Shown here in pieces: positions 15,506-24,593 of a stretch of 64,000 nucleotides of DNA; positions within the stretch are counted from its first letter, which is position 1, and the number at the start of each line of letters is the position of its first letter. Location: the NCBI RefSeq assembly GCF_001705235.1, contig NZ_MCGV01000001.1, forward strand, positions 4,220,181 through 4,284,180, read 5' to 3'. Under the pieces are notes generated by a model, which did no database searches, was not told the DNA's origin, and worked only from the letters and a program-made list of their open reading frames with translations. The DNA comes from Clostridium pasteurianum. Lineage in GTDB: Bacteria; Bacillota; Clostridia; Clostridiales; Clostridiaceae. Made by a program: the position numbers and the translations under genes.

Positions 15506-16570
15506 ATGAATGAGCTTTATGTTATAAAAGAAGGAAAAAGACTTCGCTGTGGTTATACAACAGGAAGTTGCAGCGCTGCGGCAGCTAAAGCCGCAGTTAT
15601 AATGCTTTTAGGCAAAAGGAAAATAGAATATGTAGACATTGATACGCCATATGGAATGAAACTTAAATTGAAGGTGGAAAAGGCAGAAGTTAATGATGAG
15701 TTTAGCAGTTGCTGCATTGTAAAAGATAGTGGAGATGATCCTGATGCAACTGATGGAATAGAGATATTTGCAAGGGTAACTAGACGTGATGATAACATAA
15801 TAAATATAGATGGTGGACAGGGAATAGGGAGGATAAAAAGAAAAGGATTATTTGGAAAAGTTGGTGAAGCAGCTATAAATCCAGTGCCTAGAAAAATGAT
15901 TGAAGATGAAATAAGGAGAGTTTCAAATAAAGGTTATAATATAACTATTTATGCTCCTGAAGGAGAAGTTATAGCAAAAAAAACTTTTAATGAAAATATA
16001 GGCGTATTCGGTGGAATTTCAATTATAGGAACAACGGGTATTGTGGAACCAATGTCAGAGGCTGCTCTTGTAAAAACTATATATATGGAAATAGATAAGA
16101 TATATGATGAGGGGAGCAGGAGCATAATACTTTTTCCAGGGAACTATGGAGAAACTATGGTTAAAGAGCTTGGACTTTCTGCACCTAGGGTAAAGGTATC
16201 AAACTATATAGGTGATGCTCTTTTATATTGCAAAAGTAAGGGTTTTACTGAAATAATACTTGTAGGGCATATAGGTAAGTTTTCTAAATTGTCTCTAGGA
16301 ATTTTCAATACTCATAGTAAGGTTTGCGATACTAGAATAGAAGCTTTTATATATTATCTTGCTATGCTTGGGGCACCCATGGAAGTTTTGCAGGAAATGA
16401 GAAAATGTGTTACGGCAGAAGAAGCAGTTAAAATTATACATAATACTTCGTGGAATAAAGTGTTTTCTTACATGACAACTGGTTGCGAAAAAAGAATAAG
16501 AAAATATTTAAAAACCGATCAAATAAAAATCAAGGTATATATATACTCTATGGAATATGGGGTGCTTTAA
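15506..16570 (+). CDS. cbiD: cobalt-precorrin-5B C1-methyltransferase CbiD
   Basis: 354 residues. Begins with RLRCGYTTGSCSAAAAKAA, the family's signature near residue 14. Other family motifs are DSGDDPDATDGIEI and FPGNYGETM. CbiD methylates C1 of the corrin ring with SAM in the anaerobic pathway after CbiG opens the lactone. ATG 15506 has a GTGGTGG-type site. The stop codon TAA overlaps the cbiE ATG by one base (TAATG). Confidence 0.95.
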   Translation: MNELYVIKEGKRLRCGYTTGSCSAAAAKAAVIMLLGKRKIEYVDIDTPYGMKLKLKVEKAEVNDEFSSCCIVKDSGDDPDATDGIEIFARVTRRDDNIINIDGGQGIGRIKRKGLFGKVGEAAINPVPRKMIEDEIRRVSNKGYNITIYAPEGEVIAKKTFNENIGVFGGISIIGTTGIVEPMSEAALVKTIYMEIDKIYDEGSRSIILFPGNYGETMVKELGLSAPRVKVSNYIGDALLYCKSKGFTEIILVGHIGKFSKLSLGIFNTHSKVCDTRIEAFIYYLAMLGAPMEVLQEMRKCVTAEEAVKIIHNTSWNKVFSYMTTGCEKRIRKYLKTDQIKIKVYIYSMEYGVL

Positions 16571-17160
16571 TGATTAGAATTATTGGAATAGGGCCTGGAA
16601 ATGTTAAATATATGACTTTTGAGGCTGTTAATATAATAAAAAATTCTAAATGTATTGTTGCTTTTGAAAGGGCAGCTTCTGATGCAGCTAAATTGAATGA
16701 TAAGATAATATCAGTAAATAGATTATGTGAGGTTGAAGAAGCTATAGAAAAAAATAAGGATGTTGATATATTGGCTTCTGGTGATCCCTGTTTTTTTGGA
16801 ATAACCGATTATCTTACACGAAAGAAAATTTGTATTGATGAAATTGTACCAGGATTGTCTTCTTTTCAGTATATGATGTGTAAGCTTAAGAAAAGCTGGC
16901 AGGGAGCTGAACTTATAAGTTTACACGGGAAAAATGCGGATATTCAAAATATGGTATTAAATAAAAATGTATATGTATTTCTTACGGATAAAACTAATAC
17001 ACCTTCTTATATATCTAAAAAACTTTATAGTATTGGAGTAAAGGGAAGGATATATTCAGGGTTTAATTTGTCATACGAAGATGAAATTATAATTGAAAAA
17101 AATATAGGAGACGATATTTTTAACGTATCTAAATTATCAGTGGTGGTGATTGAAATTTGA
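16570..17160 (+). CDS. cbiE: cobalt-precorrin-7 C5-methyltransferase CbiE
   Basis: 196 residues from ATG 16570; a longer frame from 16483 would overlap cbiD by 88 bp and add non-family sequence. Tetrapyrrole methylase fold: IIGIGPGNVKYMT at the start (SAM/substrate loop), ASGDPCFFGI (about 76-85) and EIVPGLSSFQYMM. CbiE methylates C5 of the corrin ring, working with CbiT (C15 methylation and decarboxylation), which follows as a separate gene with a TTGA overlap. Bacteria with CobL have the two fused. Confidence 0.93.
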   Translation: MIRIIGIGPGNVKYMTFEAVNIIKNSKCIVAFERAASDAAKLNDKIISVNRLCEVEEAIEKNKDVDILASGDPCFFGITDYLTRKKICIDEIVPGLSSFQYMMCKLKKSWQGAELISLHGKNADIQNMVLNKNVYVFLTDKTNTPSYISKKLYSIGVKGRIYSGFNLSYEDEIIIEKNIGDDIFNVSKLSVVVIEI

Positions 17161-17708
17161 AGTGGTTGAGAGATGAGGAATTTATAAGAAACAAAGTTCC
17201 TATGACTAAATTTGATGTTAGAATTGCTGTAATTGCAGCTCTTGCAATAGATAAAGATGATATTTTTTTAGATGTAGGTGCAGGGACAGGATCTATTTCA
17301 ATACAGGCGGCTTTATCTGGAGCAGCTGTCTATTCTATTGAAAAAAAGAAGCAGGCAATAGAATTAATAGAAAAAAATGCTGAAAAATTTAAGGTTAATG
17401 TGAATTTATTAGAAGGAGAGGCACCAGAAATTTTAAATAAAGTGCCTGATTTTAATAAATGCTTTATAGGTGGAAGTGGAGGCAGGCTTAAAGAAATATT
17501 TGAAATTATAAATGGAAAGCTTAAAGCTTCTGGCATAATTGCAGCAACTTTTATTAGAGTTAAAAATATGAATGATTTTTGCGAAATATTAAAGGAATAC
17601 AATTATTTAAATATAGAGATAAAACTGTTTCAGGTTTCAATTGTAGATGGATTAGGACTTATGAAGGCTAATAATCCTGTATTTTTAGTTAGGGGGATAA
17701 AACCATGA
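17157..17708 (+). CDS. cbiT: cobalt-precorrin-6B C15-methyltransferase/decarboxylase CbiT
   Basis: 183 residues. TTG start at 17157 overlaps the cbiE TGA stop; the product begins MKWLRDEEF and PMTKFDVR as in other CbiT proteins, fixing the start. Class I SAM methyltransferase: motif I DVGAGTGSISIQ (about 39-50), acidic SIEKKK, and FIGGSGGRLKE (about 102-112). It acts with CbiE. It overlaps cbiL by ATGA. Confidence 0.94.
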   Translation: MKWLRDEEFIRNKVPMTKFDVRIAVIAALAIDKDDIFLDVGAGTGSISIQAALSGAAVYSIEKKKQAIELIEKNAEKFKVNVNLLEGEAPEILNKVPDFNKCFIGGSGGRLKEIFEIINGKLKASGIIAATFIRVKNMNDFCEILKEYNYLNIEIKLFQVSIVDGLGLMKANNPVFLVRGIKP

Positions 17709-18370
17709 AAAAATTATATGGAATAGGTGTAGGACCTGGTGATGCAGAATATCTTACAATAAAAGCTTATAAAGCTATAAAGGAAGCTTCAGCTATATTT
17801 GTACCAGATAGAAAGGGTGAAAGTACAGCACTTCTTATAGTGAAAGATTATGTTGATGAAAAAAAGATAGTTCCAATAAGCATAGTTATGGGAGAAAATA
17901 ATGATATAAGATACTCAAAGGCAGCAAAGGTTATAGAGGAGACTTTAATGGATGGAGATACAGGAGTGTTTCTTACACTTGGAGATCCTATGGTGTATAG
18001 CACATTTTTATATTTAATGAGAGAATTAGAAAAAATAAAGGTTAATGTTGAAGCTATCCCCGGAATATCCTCTTTTACTGCGGCAGCCAGCAAAGTAAAA
18101 ATACCAATTGCAATGAAGGGCGAAGGTTTTTATTTATGTGATGGCAGTATAGATGAAGAAATTCTAAAAAAATGCAGCAGCGTAGCTATATTAAAAACCT
18201 ATAAAAATAAAAAAGACATACTTGATACACTTGAAAAATATGAATTTCAGTATGTTTATATAAAGTGCTGCGGTAGGTCAGATGAAAAAATATTATATGA
18301 TAAAGAAGAAATACTTGAAGATAAAAGTTATATGTCTCTTTTATTAGGGAGGAGGAAAAACAATGATTAG
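17705..18370 (+). CDS. cbiL: cobalt-factor II C20-methyltransferase CbiL
   Basis: 221 residues, tetrapyrrole methylase fold with YGIGVGPGDAEYLTIKA at the start, LTLGDPMVYSTF (about 90-101) and AIPGISSFTAAAS. CbiL adds the C20 methyl group to cobalt-factor II, before ring contraction. ATGA overlap with cbiT, 8-bp overlap with cbiF. Length is typical. Confidence 0.93.
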   Translation: MKKLYGIGVGPGDAEYLTIKAYKAIKEASAIFVPDRKGESTALLIVKDYVDEKKIVPISIVMGENNDIRYSKAAKVIEETLMDGDTGVFLTLGDPMVYSTFLYLMRELEKIKVNVEAIPGISSFTAAASKVKIPIAMKGEGFYLCDGSIDEEILKKCSSVAILKTYKNKKDILDTLEKYEFQYVYIKCCGRSDEKILYDKEEILEDKSYMSLLLGRRKNND

Positions 18371-19118
18371 CTTTGTAGGAGCAGGTCCAGGTGATGAAGA
18401 TCTTATAACTGTAAAAGGAAGAAAGCTTATAGAAGCTGCTGATACTGTAATATATGCAGGATCACTTGTATCTAAGGTTCACCTTAAATATTGCAAGGAG
18501 AATTGTAAGAACTATGACAGTGCAGGCATGACACTGGAAGAGGTTGTAAATATTATGGAAAAGTCTCAAAATGAAAATGAAAATTTAGTTAGACTACATA
18601 CTGGTGATCCAACAATATATGGTGCTATACGTGAACAGATGGATGAACTTGATAAAAGGAATATAAAGTATGAGGTAATACCAGGCGTTAGTTCCTTTAC
18701 AGCAAGTTGCGCCGCTATAAAAAAGGAGTTTACGCTGCCAAGTGTAAGTCAAACTGTTATAATAACGAGAATGGAAGGAAGAACTAAGGTACCAGAAGGT
18801 GAAAAATTAGAACTTCTGGCAGCACATAAAGCATCAATGTCAATTTTTCTTTCTGCACAGAATATTGAAAAAGTAGTTGAGAAACTGAAACTAGGCTATG
18901 GTAGAGAAGATGTTCCAGTAGCTGTTGTATATAAAGCAACTTGGCCTGATGAAAAGATAATATACGGTACTTTAAAGGATATAGCAGAGAAGGTTAAAGA
19001 TAATGGCATAAAGAATTTTGCTCAGATTTTAGTTGGCAATTTTATAGATGGAGATTATAATAGATCAAAACTCTATGATCCTGAATTTTCTCACGGCTTC
19101 AGAAAGGGAAAAAAATGA
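18363..19118 (+). CDS. cbiF: cobalt-precorrin-4 C11-methyltransferase CbiF
   Basis: 251 residues. FVGAGPGDEDLITVKG start, YAGSLV, LHTGDPTIYGAIREQ (about 78-92) and VIPGVSSFTASCAA are CbiF/CobM hallmarks. It methylates C11 of the corrinoid. GGAGGAGG precedes ATG 18363. Overlaps cbiG by ATGA. Confidence 0.95.
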   Translation: MISFVGAGPGDEDLITVKGRKLIEAADTVIYAGSLVSKVHLKYCKENCKNYDSAGMTLEEVVNIMEKSQNENENLVRLHTGDPTIYGAIREQMDELDKRNIKYEVIPGVSSFTASCAAIKKEFTLPSVSQTVIITRMEGRTKVPEGEKLELLAAHKASMSIFLSAQNIEKVVEKLKLGYGREDVPVAVVYKATWPDEKIIYGTLKDIAEKVKDNGIKNFAQILVGNFIDGDYNRSKLYDPEFSHGFRKGKK

Positions 19119-20086
19119 AGACTGCAATTACAGTATTTACAAATAGAGGAGAAAGATTATCCCAAAATATATGTAAGGATTTAGATGGTGCTGATGTATT
19201 TATAAATAAAAATGTATCAGGAGGCATTAAATCAGTTCTTCAGAAAATTTTTATTAGTTATGATAATATCATTTTTATAAGTGCAGTTGGTATAGCTGTG
19301 AGGATGCTTGCGCCATATATAAAAAGTAAAACTGAAGATCCCGCAGTTGTTGTAATGGACGATATGGGGAGATATGCTGTAAGTCTTTTATCAGGTCATA
19401 TTGGAGGAGCTAATAGCCTTGCAAAGAAGCTTGAGAAGATTACTGGAGCTGAAGCCGTAATAACCACAGCTTCAGACGGAAGAAATATTGAGGCTGTAGA
19501 TATGTTTGCTAAAAGACTTAATTTACACATAGAAGATATGGAAATGGCAAAAAAAATCACTGCTATTATGGTTAATGGTGGAAATATATATTATGAATCT
19601 GAAATTAAGGCTTCTATAGGTTATGATAATGTAAATAATAAAAATTATGAGGGTGCTATTTATGTAACTTCATTAAAAAATATTAGTTGCAATAAACCTG
19701 TATGCATATTAGTGCCTAAAAATTTGGTGGTTGGTATAGGGTGCAAACGTGGAAAAAGTAAAGTGGAAATTCTAAATGCATTAGAAAAAGTGTTTAAAGA
19801 AAATAATTTAAATATAAAGTCCATATGTGGAATTGCAAGTATTGATATTAAAAAAAGCGAGCTGGGAATAGTTGAATTAAGTAAGCAGCTTAATTGCCCG
19901 TTTGTTACTTTTTCTAAAGAAGATATATGTAAAGTACAGCATATGTTTACTTCAAGCAGCTTTGTTAAAAGTAAAGTTGGTGTTACTTCTGTATGCGAAC
20001 CATGTGCGTATTTGGCAGGTGGAGAATTAATAGTTAAGAAAAGTATAGTAAATGGAATAACTATTGCAGTTGGGAGGAAAAAATAA
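19115..20086 (+). CDS. cbiG: cobalt-precorrin-5A hydrolase CbiG
   Basis: 323 residues in the usual three-part order: N-terminal domain (to about 100, with FISAVGIAVRMLAPYI and VSLLSGHIGGAN), a variable middle, and the C-terminal CbiG domain (about 200-320, LVVGIGCKRGKSKVEI). It opens the ring A delta-lactone and releases the C20/C1 fragment as acetaldehyde. It overlaps cbiH by one base (AATAATG). Confidence 0.94.
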   Translation: MKTAITVFTNRGERLSQNICKDLDGADVFINKNVSGGIKSVLQKIFISYDNIIFISAVGIAVRMLAPYIKSKTEDPAVVVMDDMGRYAVSLLSGHIGGANSLAKKLEKITGAEAVITTASDGRNIEAVDMFAKRLNLHIEDMEMAKKITAIMVNGGNIYYESEIKASIGYDNVNNKNYEGAIYVTSLKNISCNKPVCILVPKNLVVGIGCKRGKSKVEILNALEKVFKENNLNIKSICGIASIDIKKSELGIVELSKQLNCPFVTFSKEDICKVQHMFTSSSFVKSKVGVTSVCEPCAYLAGGELIVKKSIVNGITIAVGRKK

Positions 20087-20805
20087 TGGCGAAACTTTAT
20101 GTTGTAGGTATAGGCCCTGGCGGAAAAGAATATATGACAGTAAAAGCTGTAAAGGTATTAAAGAAGGTACCTGTAATAGTAGGGTATAAATATTATATTG
20201 AACTTATTAAGGAATTTATTACGGGAAAAGAAATAATAAGTACAGGCATGCGTGGAGAAATAGAAAGATGCAAATTGGCTGTAGAAAAAGTAAAGGCCGG
20301 GTTTGATACTGCCATAATAAGTACTGGCGATGCAGGTTTATATGGAATGGCAGGTCCAATACTTGAGCTGGCTAAAGATATAGAAGTAGAGGTTGTACCT
20401 GGAGTTACAAGTGCTTTTGCAGCAGCGGCAGAGCTTGGAGCACCAATAATGCATGATTTTTGCTGTATAAGTTTAAGTGATCTTATGACACCTTGGGAGG
20501 TTATAGAGAATAGAATTAAACTTGCAGCACAGGGTGATTTTGTTATAGCAATTTATAATCCTAAAAGTAAAAGTAGGAAGCTTCAACTAAAAAAAGCCAT
20601 AGATATAATTAAAAATTATAAGAGCGGCGATACTGTTGTCGGAATGGTTAAAAATGCAGAAAGAGATGGACAAGAAAAAATTATTACAACGCTGGCTCAC
20701 ATTAATTTTGATTTTGTTGATATGAGGACTTTAGTTATTATAGGAAATAAAAGTACGTCTGTTGTTAATGGCAATATTGTAACTGAAAGGGGATACTCTA
20801 TTTGA
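20086..20805 (+). CDS. cbiH: cobalt-precorrin-3 C17-methyltransferase CbiH
   Basis: 239 residues: VVGIGPGGKEYMTVKA at the start, STGDAGLYGMAGP (about 83-95), VPGVTSAFAAAAELGAPIMH and FVIAIYNPKSKSR. It performs C17 methylation and ring contraction in the anaerobic pathway. GGGAGG site before ATG 20086. TTGA overlap with cbiJ. Confidence 0.94.
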   Translation: MAKLYVVGIGPGGKEYMTVKAVKVLKKVPVIVGYKYYIELIKEFITGKEIISTGMRGEIERCKLAVEKVKAGFDTAIISTGDAGLYGMAGPILELAKDIEVEVVPGVTSAFAAAAELGAPIMHDFCCISLSDLMTPWEVIENRIKLAAQGDFVIAIYNPKSKSRKLQLKKAIDIIKNYKSGDTVVGMVKNAERDGQEKIITTLAHINFDFVDMRTLVIIGNKSTSVVNGNIVTERGYSI

Positions 20806-21536
20806 TATGGATAATAGGTGGAACTTCTGAAGCCGCAGAATTAACAAGAGCATTATATGATAAGGCTGATTTTATAGTGTCTTCTGCTACTGAAAGTGAG
20901 AGAGAATTTATTCCTCAAGGAAAATTGTTTGTTGGAAGAATGGATAAGCAATTAATGGAAGAATTCATAAAAAGTGAACATATTAAAATGATAGTAGATA
21001 TGTCACATCCGTATGCAGTAGAGGTAACCCAAAATGCAGTTGAAGTAAGTAAAAAATACAATCTAAAATATATTAGGTATGTAAGGGATAAGATATCGGA
21101 TTATAAGGGCTGCATATATGTAGATTCATTGAGCCAATGTATAGAATTCATAAAGAGTATAAGAGGAACAGTGTTTTTTACTACAGGAATGAAAAATATA
21201 TGTGATTTTGAAAAAGTTAAAGGGAATAATAGATTTATTTATAGAGTGTTACCTGCTACTCCTAGCATAAAGGAATGTGAAAAACATGGTGTAAAGCTTA
21301 AAGATATTGTGGCAGCGCTTGGGCCTTACAGTGAAGCTTTTAATAGAGCAATGTTTAAAGAATATTCGGCGGATTATGTAATTATGAAGGACAGCGGCAC
21401 TAGAGGTGGAACTTTAGAAAAACTTGAGGCATGCAGAAAACTTAATATAAAAGCTGTTATTATAGGGAGAAATAAAGAAGAAGGAATTTACAAATTAGAT
21501 GAATTAATTAATATAATATTAAATTCACATTTGTAA
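20802..21536 (+). CDS. cbiJ: cobalt-precorrin-6A reductase CbiJ
   Basis: 244 residues from TTG 20802 overlapping the cbiH stop. IWIIGGTSEAAELTRAL is the NAD(P)H-binding start; MSHPYAVEVTQNA and FFTTGMKN are family motifs. It reduces the macrocycle at C18-C19. It is the last gene of the operon, followed by a terminator. The genes for the next step (cbiC) and for amidation (cbiA, cbiP) are not here. Confidence 0.93.
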   Translation: MIWIIGGTSEAAELTRALYDKADFIVSSATESEREFIPQGKLFVGRMDKQLMEEFIKSEHIKMIVDMSHPYAVEVTQNAVEVSKKYNLKYIRYVRDKISDYKGCIYVDSLSQCIEFIKSIRGTVFFTTGMKNICDFEKVKGNNRFIYRVLPATPSIKECEKHGVKLKDIVAALGPYSEAFNRAMFKEYSADYVIMKDSGTRGGTLEKLEACRKLNIKAVIIGRNKEEGIYKLDELINIILNSHL

Positions 21537-21554
21537 AACACAAAAATTTTAAAA

Positions 21555-21586
21555 ACTCAAGTCAGTGTACAAGGACTTGGGTTTTT
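21555..21586 (+). terminator. terminator of the cbi operon
   Basis: ACTCAAGTC/GACTTGGGT stem with a 10-nt loop and TTTT tail, 18 bp after the cbiJ stop. Confidence 0.85.
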
Positions 21587-21699
21587 CTATTGTGGGCAAT
21601 TGTGGTATGATAAATAAAATAAGGGTAAATATATTAAGCAAGAAGGCTTTACTTTGAATCAAATTGCTTTAAAATATTTTTTAATATAAGGAGAATAAT

Positions 21700-22662
21700 A
21701 TGAAGGAGATATCATTTGACGAAATTGAGGGTATAAGAATAGGAAATGCTCAAAATTTAGATGGTCCAACAGGATGTACTGTAGTAATCTGTGATGATGG
21801 AGCTCCCGCTGGAGTCGATGTAAGAGGAGGTTCTCCGGGGACAAGAGAAACGGATTTACTCAATCCTGTAAATCTTGTGGATAGAATTCATGCTGTAGTA
21901 TTAGCTGGAGGAAGTGCCTTTGGACTTGATGCAGCAGGTGGAGTTATGCAGTATTTAGAGGAAAAAAATATTGGATTTGATGTACAGGTTACTAAAGTTC
22001 CAATTGTTTGTTCAGCAGTTTTATTTGATCTTGGTATTGGAAATTATAAAATAAGACCAGATAAAAATATGGGTTACGAAGCATGTAAAAATTCAGAGAT
22101 AAATAAATGCAAAGAAGGCAATGTAGGTGCAGGCGCAGGTGCCACTGTTGGAAAAATATCTGGAAAAGCAGAATATTCAATGAAAGGTGGACTTGGATGT
22201 TATGCACTTCAGGCTGGTGAACTTAAAGTTGGTGCATGTGTAGCAGTAAATTGCCTTGGAGATGTAGTAGATCCACGTTCAGGAAAAATAATAGCAGGTG
22301 CCTTAAACAAGGATAAAAAAACTTTTGCATGTACAGAAGATATAATGGTAAAAAGCTATGCTGAAAAGAAAAATTTATTTAGTGGAAATACTACAATTGG
22401 AGTAGTAGTTACAAATGGAAAATTTAACAAGAGTGAAATGAATAAGATTGCTTCAATGGCTCATGATGGTTATGCAAGAACTATGAGACCAGCACATTCC
22501 ATGTTTGATGGCGATACCATATTTACTATGGCAACTGGGAAAGTTGATGCAGATATGTCTGTAGTCGGATTTCTATCAGCTAAGGTAATGGAAGAAGCAG
22601 TGCTTAGGGCAGTGAGAAATGCTAAAACAATGTTTGGATATAAATCATTAAATGATTTGTAA
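21700..22662 (+). CDS. P1-family (DmpA/S58-like) peptidase
   Basis: 320 residues. Family landmarks: GIRIGNAQNLDGPTGCTVV at the start, GVDVRGGSPGTRETD, VVLAGGSAFGLDAAGG, and GNVGAGAGATVGK near the processing region. Members are cytosolic N-terminal-nucleophile hydrolases that cleave themselves into two chains and act as aminopeptidases or beta-peptide/amide hydrolases. AAGGAG site before ATG 21700. The small spacing to the S1-domain gene (25 bp) suggests co-transcription. The substrate is unknown. Confidence 0.88.
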   Translation: MKEISFDEIEGIRIGNAQNLDGPTGCTVVICDDGAPAGVDVRGGSPGTRETDLLNPVNLVDRIHAVVLAGGSAFGLDAAGGVMQYLEEKNIGFDVQVTKVPIVCSAVLFDLGIGNYKIRPDKNMGYEACKNSEINKCKEGNVGAGAGATVGKISGKAEYSMKGGLGCYALQAGELKVGACVAVNCLGDVVDPRSGKIIAGALNKDKKTFACTEDIMVKSYAEKKNLFSGNTTIGVVVTNGKFNKSEMNKIASMAHDGYARTMRPAHSMFDGDTIFTMATGKVDADMSVVGFLSAKVMEEAVLRAVRNAKTMFGYKSLNDL

Positions 22663-22687
22663 ATATATATAGTTAGGGGAAATAAAC

Positions 22688-23854
22688 ATGGCAGAAGATA
22701 ATAAGGTTTCAATGAATGAATTTATGGATGAAATTGAAAATTCAATGAAGACTGTAAAAGCAGGTGAAATTGTAAAAGGTAAGGTTGTATCTGTATCTCA
22801 AGAGGGTGCTGTAATAAATATAGGATACATGTCAGATGCATTGTTACCTAAAAGTGAAATGAGCAGTACTGAGGATGTTAATCCTAGTGAAGTTTTGAAG
22901 GAAAATGATGAAATATATTTGTACATAATGAAAATGAATGATGGAGAAGGAAATGTACTTGTATCCAAGAAAATTGCAGATAAAATAAAGGCTCTAGATG
23001 AACTCGAAAGTGCATTTAAAAAAGGTGAAGTTATAGATGTAACTATATCTGAAGCTGTAAAAGGTGGAGTTGTAGGATACATAGATGGAATAAGAGTGTT
23101 TATGCCAGCGTCCCAAATTTCAGTATCTTATGTTGAAAATTTAAATTCCTTTGTTAATAAGATAGTTAAAGCAAAAGTTATTGAATTTGAAAAGGAAAAA
23201 GAGAGAATAATAGTATCTGGCAAAAAAGTTGAAGAAGAAGAACTTAAAGTTAAAAAAGATGAGTTATGGAGCAGCATAAAAGTTGGAGAAAAAAGAGAAG
23301 GAGTTGTAGTTAGACTTACTAATTTTGGTGCTTTTGTTGACTTAGGAGGAGTAGATGGACTTATACATCTTTCAGAATTATCTTGGAAGAGAGTTAAGAA
23401 GGCCTCAGATGTAGTAAATGTTGGAGATAAGGTTGAAGTTTATGTACTAGAAGCCGATAAGGAAAAAGGTAGAATATCACTTTCGTTAAAAGATGTAAGT
23501 GAAGATCCATGGAATAATGTAAATAGTGAATTTAAAGTAGGAAATATAGTAGAAGGAACAGTATGTAAAATTGTAGATTTTGGAGCTTTTGTTGAAATTG
23601 CAGATGGTGTTGAAGGACTTGTTCATATATCTCAAATATCAGAAGATAAAATTTTAAAGGTTTCTGATGTATTAAAGGTAGGAGACAAAGTTAAAGTAAA
23701 GATTTTAGACATTGATAGTGAAAAAGATAGAATAAGTTTAAGTATAAAAGAAGCAGCAGAAAAACCTCAAGTTGATTTTGAAAAGTATGTAGATAAAGGT
23801 CAGGCAAATACAAGCTTAGCAGATTTATTAAAAGACTTTAAATTTGAAAAATAA
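22688..23854 (+). CDS. ribosomal protein S1-like RNA-binding protein (four S1 domains)
   Basis: 388 residues with four S1/OB-fold repeats (about 20-90, 105-175, 190-260 and 275-345). Repeats 3 and 4 are near-canonical: VVRLTNFGAFVDLGGVDGLI and CKIVDFGAFVEIADGVEGLV. Low-GC Gram-positive S1 homologues are shorter than the six-domain E. coli S1 and help mRNA binding or other RNA transactions. A GGGG-containing site precedes ATG 22688. A terminator follows. Confidence 0.9.
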   Translation: MAEDNKVSMNEFMDEIENSMKTVKAGEIVKGKVVSVSQEGAVINIGYMSDALLPKSEMSSTEDVNPSEVLKENDEIYLYIMKMNDGEGNVLVSKKIADKIKALDELESAFKKGEVIDVTISEAVKGGVVGYIDGIRVFMPASQISVSYVENLNSFVNKIVKAKVIEFEKEKERIIVSGKKVEEEELKVKKDELWSSIKVGEKREGVVVRLTNFGAFVDLGGVDGLIHLSELSWKRVKKASDVVNVGDKVEVYVLEADKEKGRISLSLKDVSEDPWNNVNSEFKVGNIVEGTVCKIVDFGAFVEIADGVEGLVHISQISEDKILKVSDVLKVGDKVKVKILDIDSEKDRISLSIKEAAEKPQVDFEKYVDKGQANTSLADLLKDFKFEK

Positions 23855-23868
23855 TATAAGCATCATAA

Positions 23869-23917
23869 AAAACTGTGTATAGGTATGATTCTGTGCTTAT
23901 ATGCAGCTTTTTTTTAT
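23869..23917 (+). terminator. terminator after the S1-domain gene
   Basis: AACTGTGTATAGG...CTTATATGCAGC stem with several G-U pairs, followed by eight T. A competing outer pairing (ATAAGCA with TGCTTAT) is also possible. Confidence 0.7.
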
Positions 23918-23970
23918 TTGAAATTGGAATGGGAGCTGTGGGAATAAATGCGAAAATAAGAAAATCCCTA

Positions 23971-23999
23971 TTGACATAAGTAATTTAATGTAATACAAT
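23971..23999 (+). promoter_or_regulatory. sigma-A promoter of the feo operon
   Basis: TTGACA (23971-23976), 17-bp spacer, TACAAT (23994-23999), a near-consensus promoter. A Fur box starts 13 bp downstream. Confidence 0.85.
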
Positions 24000-24011
24000 T
24001 ACAACATAGTT

Positions 24012-24030
24012 GATTATGATTATCAATCTC
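24012..24030 (+). promoter_or_regulatory. Fur box of the feo operon
   Basis: GATTATGATTATCAATCTC matches the classical 19-bp Fur box at 15 of 19 positions and sits around the expected transcription start, so iron-loaded Fur should repress the operon. Confidence 0.8.
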
Positions 24031-24080
24031 ATATGATAATAATTATATATAAAAAATAATAGCTTTAGGAGAGTGATGTT

Positions 24081-24317
24081 ATGTCAAATGGTATAGGCTT
24101 AAATGAAGTTGAAATTAAATCAAGAGTCAAGGTGGTAGGAATATTACCTGAAAGCAAAGTTAGAAGAAAAATTATGGACATGGGAATTGTCAGGGGAACA
24201 GAAATTCTTGTGGCAGGAAAAGCACCTATGGGTGACCCTATAGAACTTCAACTTAGAGGGTACAATTTAAGCTTGAGAAAGAATGAAGCAAAGGATATTT
24301 TAGTAGAGTTAATATAA
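24081..24317 (+). CDS. feoA: FeoA-domain protein (first copy)
   Basis: 78 residues, SH3-like FeoA domain: SRVKVVGILPESKVRRKIMD, MGIVRGTEILVAGKAPMGDP and IELQLRGYNLSLRKNEA. FeoA is a small cytoplasmic partner needed for FeoB-driven Fe2+ uptake. First gene after the Fur-controlled promoter, followed 19 bp later by a second feoA-like gene. Good AGGAGAG site. Confidence 0.93.
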   Translation: MSNGIGLNEVEIKSRVKVVGILPESKVRRKIMDMGIVRGTEILVAGKAPMGDPIELQLRGYNLSLRKNEAKDILVELI

Positions 24318-24336
24318 AAATTAAGGGGGAATTTAT

Positions 24337-24570
24337 ATGAATGAAAAAAGTATGCCGTTAAATGCAGTTTCTATGGGGAGCAGTGCAGAAATAAAAGATG
24401 TAGTTGGAGGAGAAAACATGTGCAAAAAATTAATGGAAATGGGACTTAGTAAAGGAACCATAATTAAGATAATGAATAATGACATAGGTCATTTAGTAAT
24501 AAAGCTTGGTGAAACAAGACTTGTACTTGGAAGGTCAATGGCACAAAAGGTTATGGTTAGAGAAGTTTAG
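24337..24570 (+). CDS. feoA: FeoA-domain protein (second copy)
   Basis: 77 residues with the same fold as the preceding gene but diverged: SMGSSAEIKDVVGGENMCKK, MGLSKGTIIKIMNND and VIKLGETRLVLGRSMAQKVM. Two feoA genes ahead of feoB are common in clostridia, and the two products may pair or regulate each other. AAGGGGG site before ATG 24337; feoB starts 23 bp after the stop. Confidence 0.92.
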   Translation: MNEKSMPLNAVSMGSSAEIKDVVGGENMCKKLMEMGLSKGTIIKIMNNDIGHLVIKLGETRLVLGRSMAQKVMVREV

Positions 24571-24593
24571 AAAGATTAATTGGAGGGCTGATA

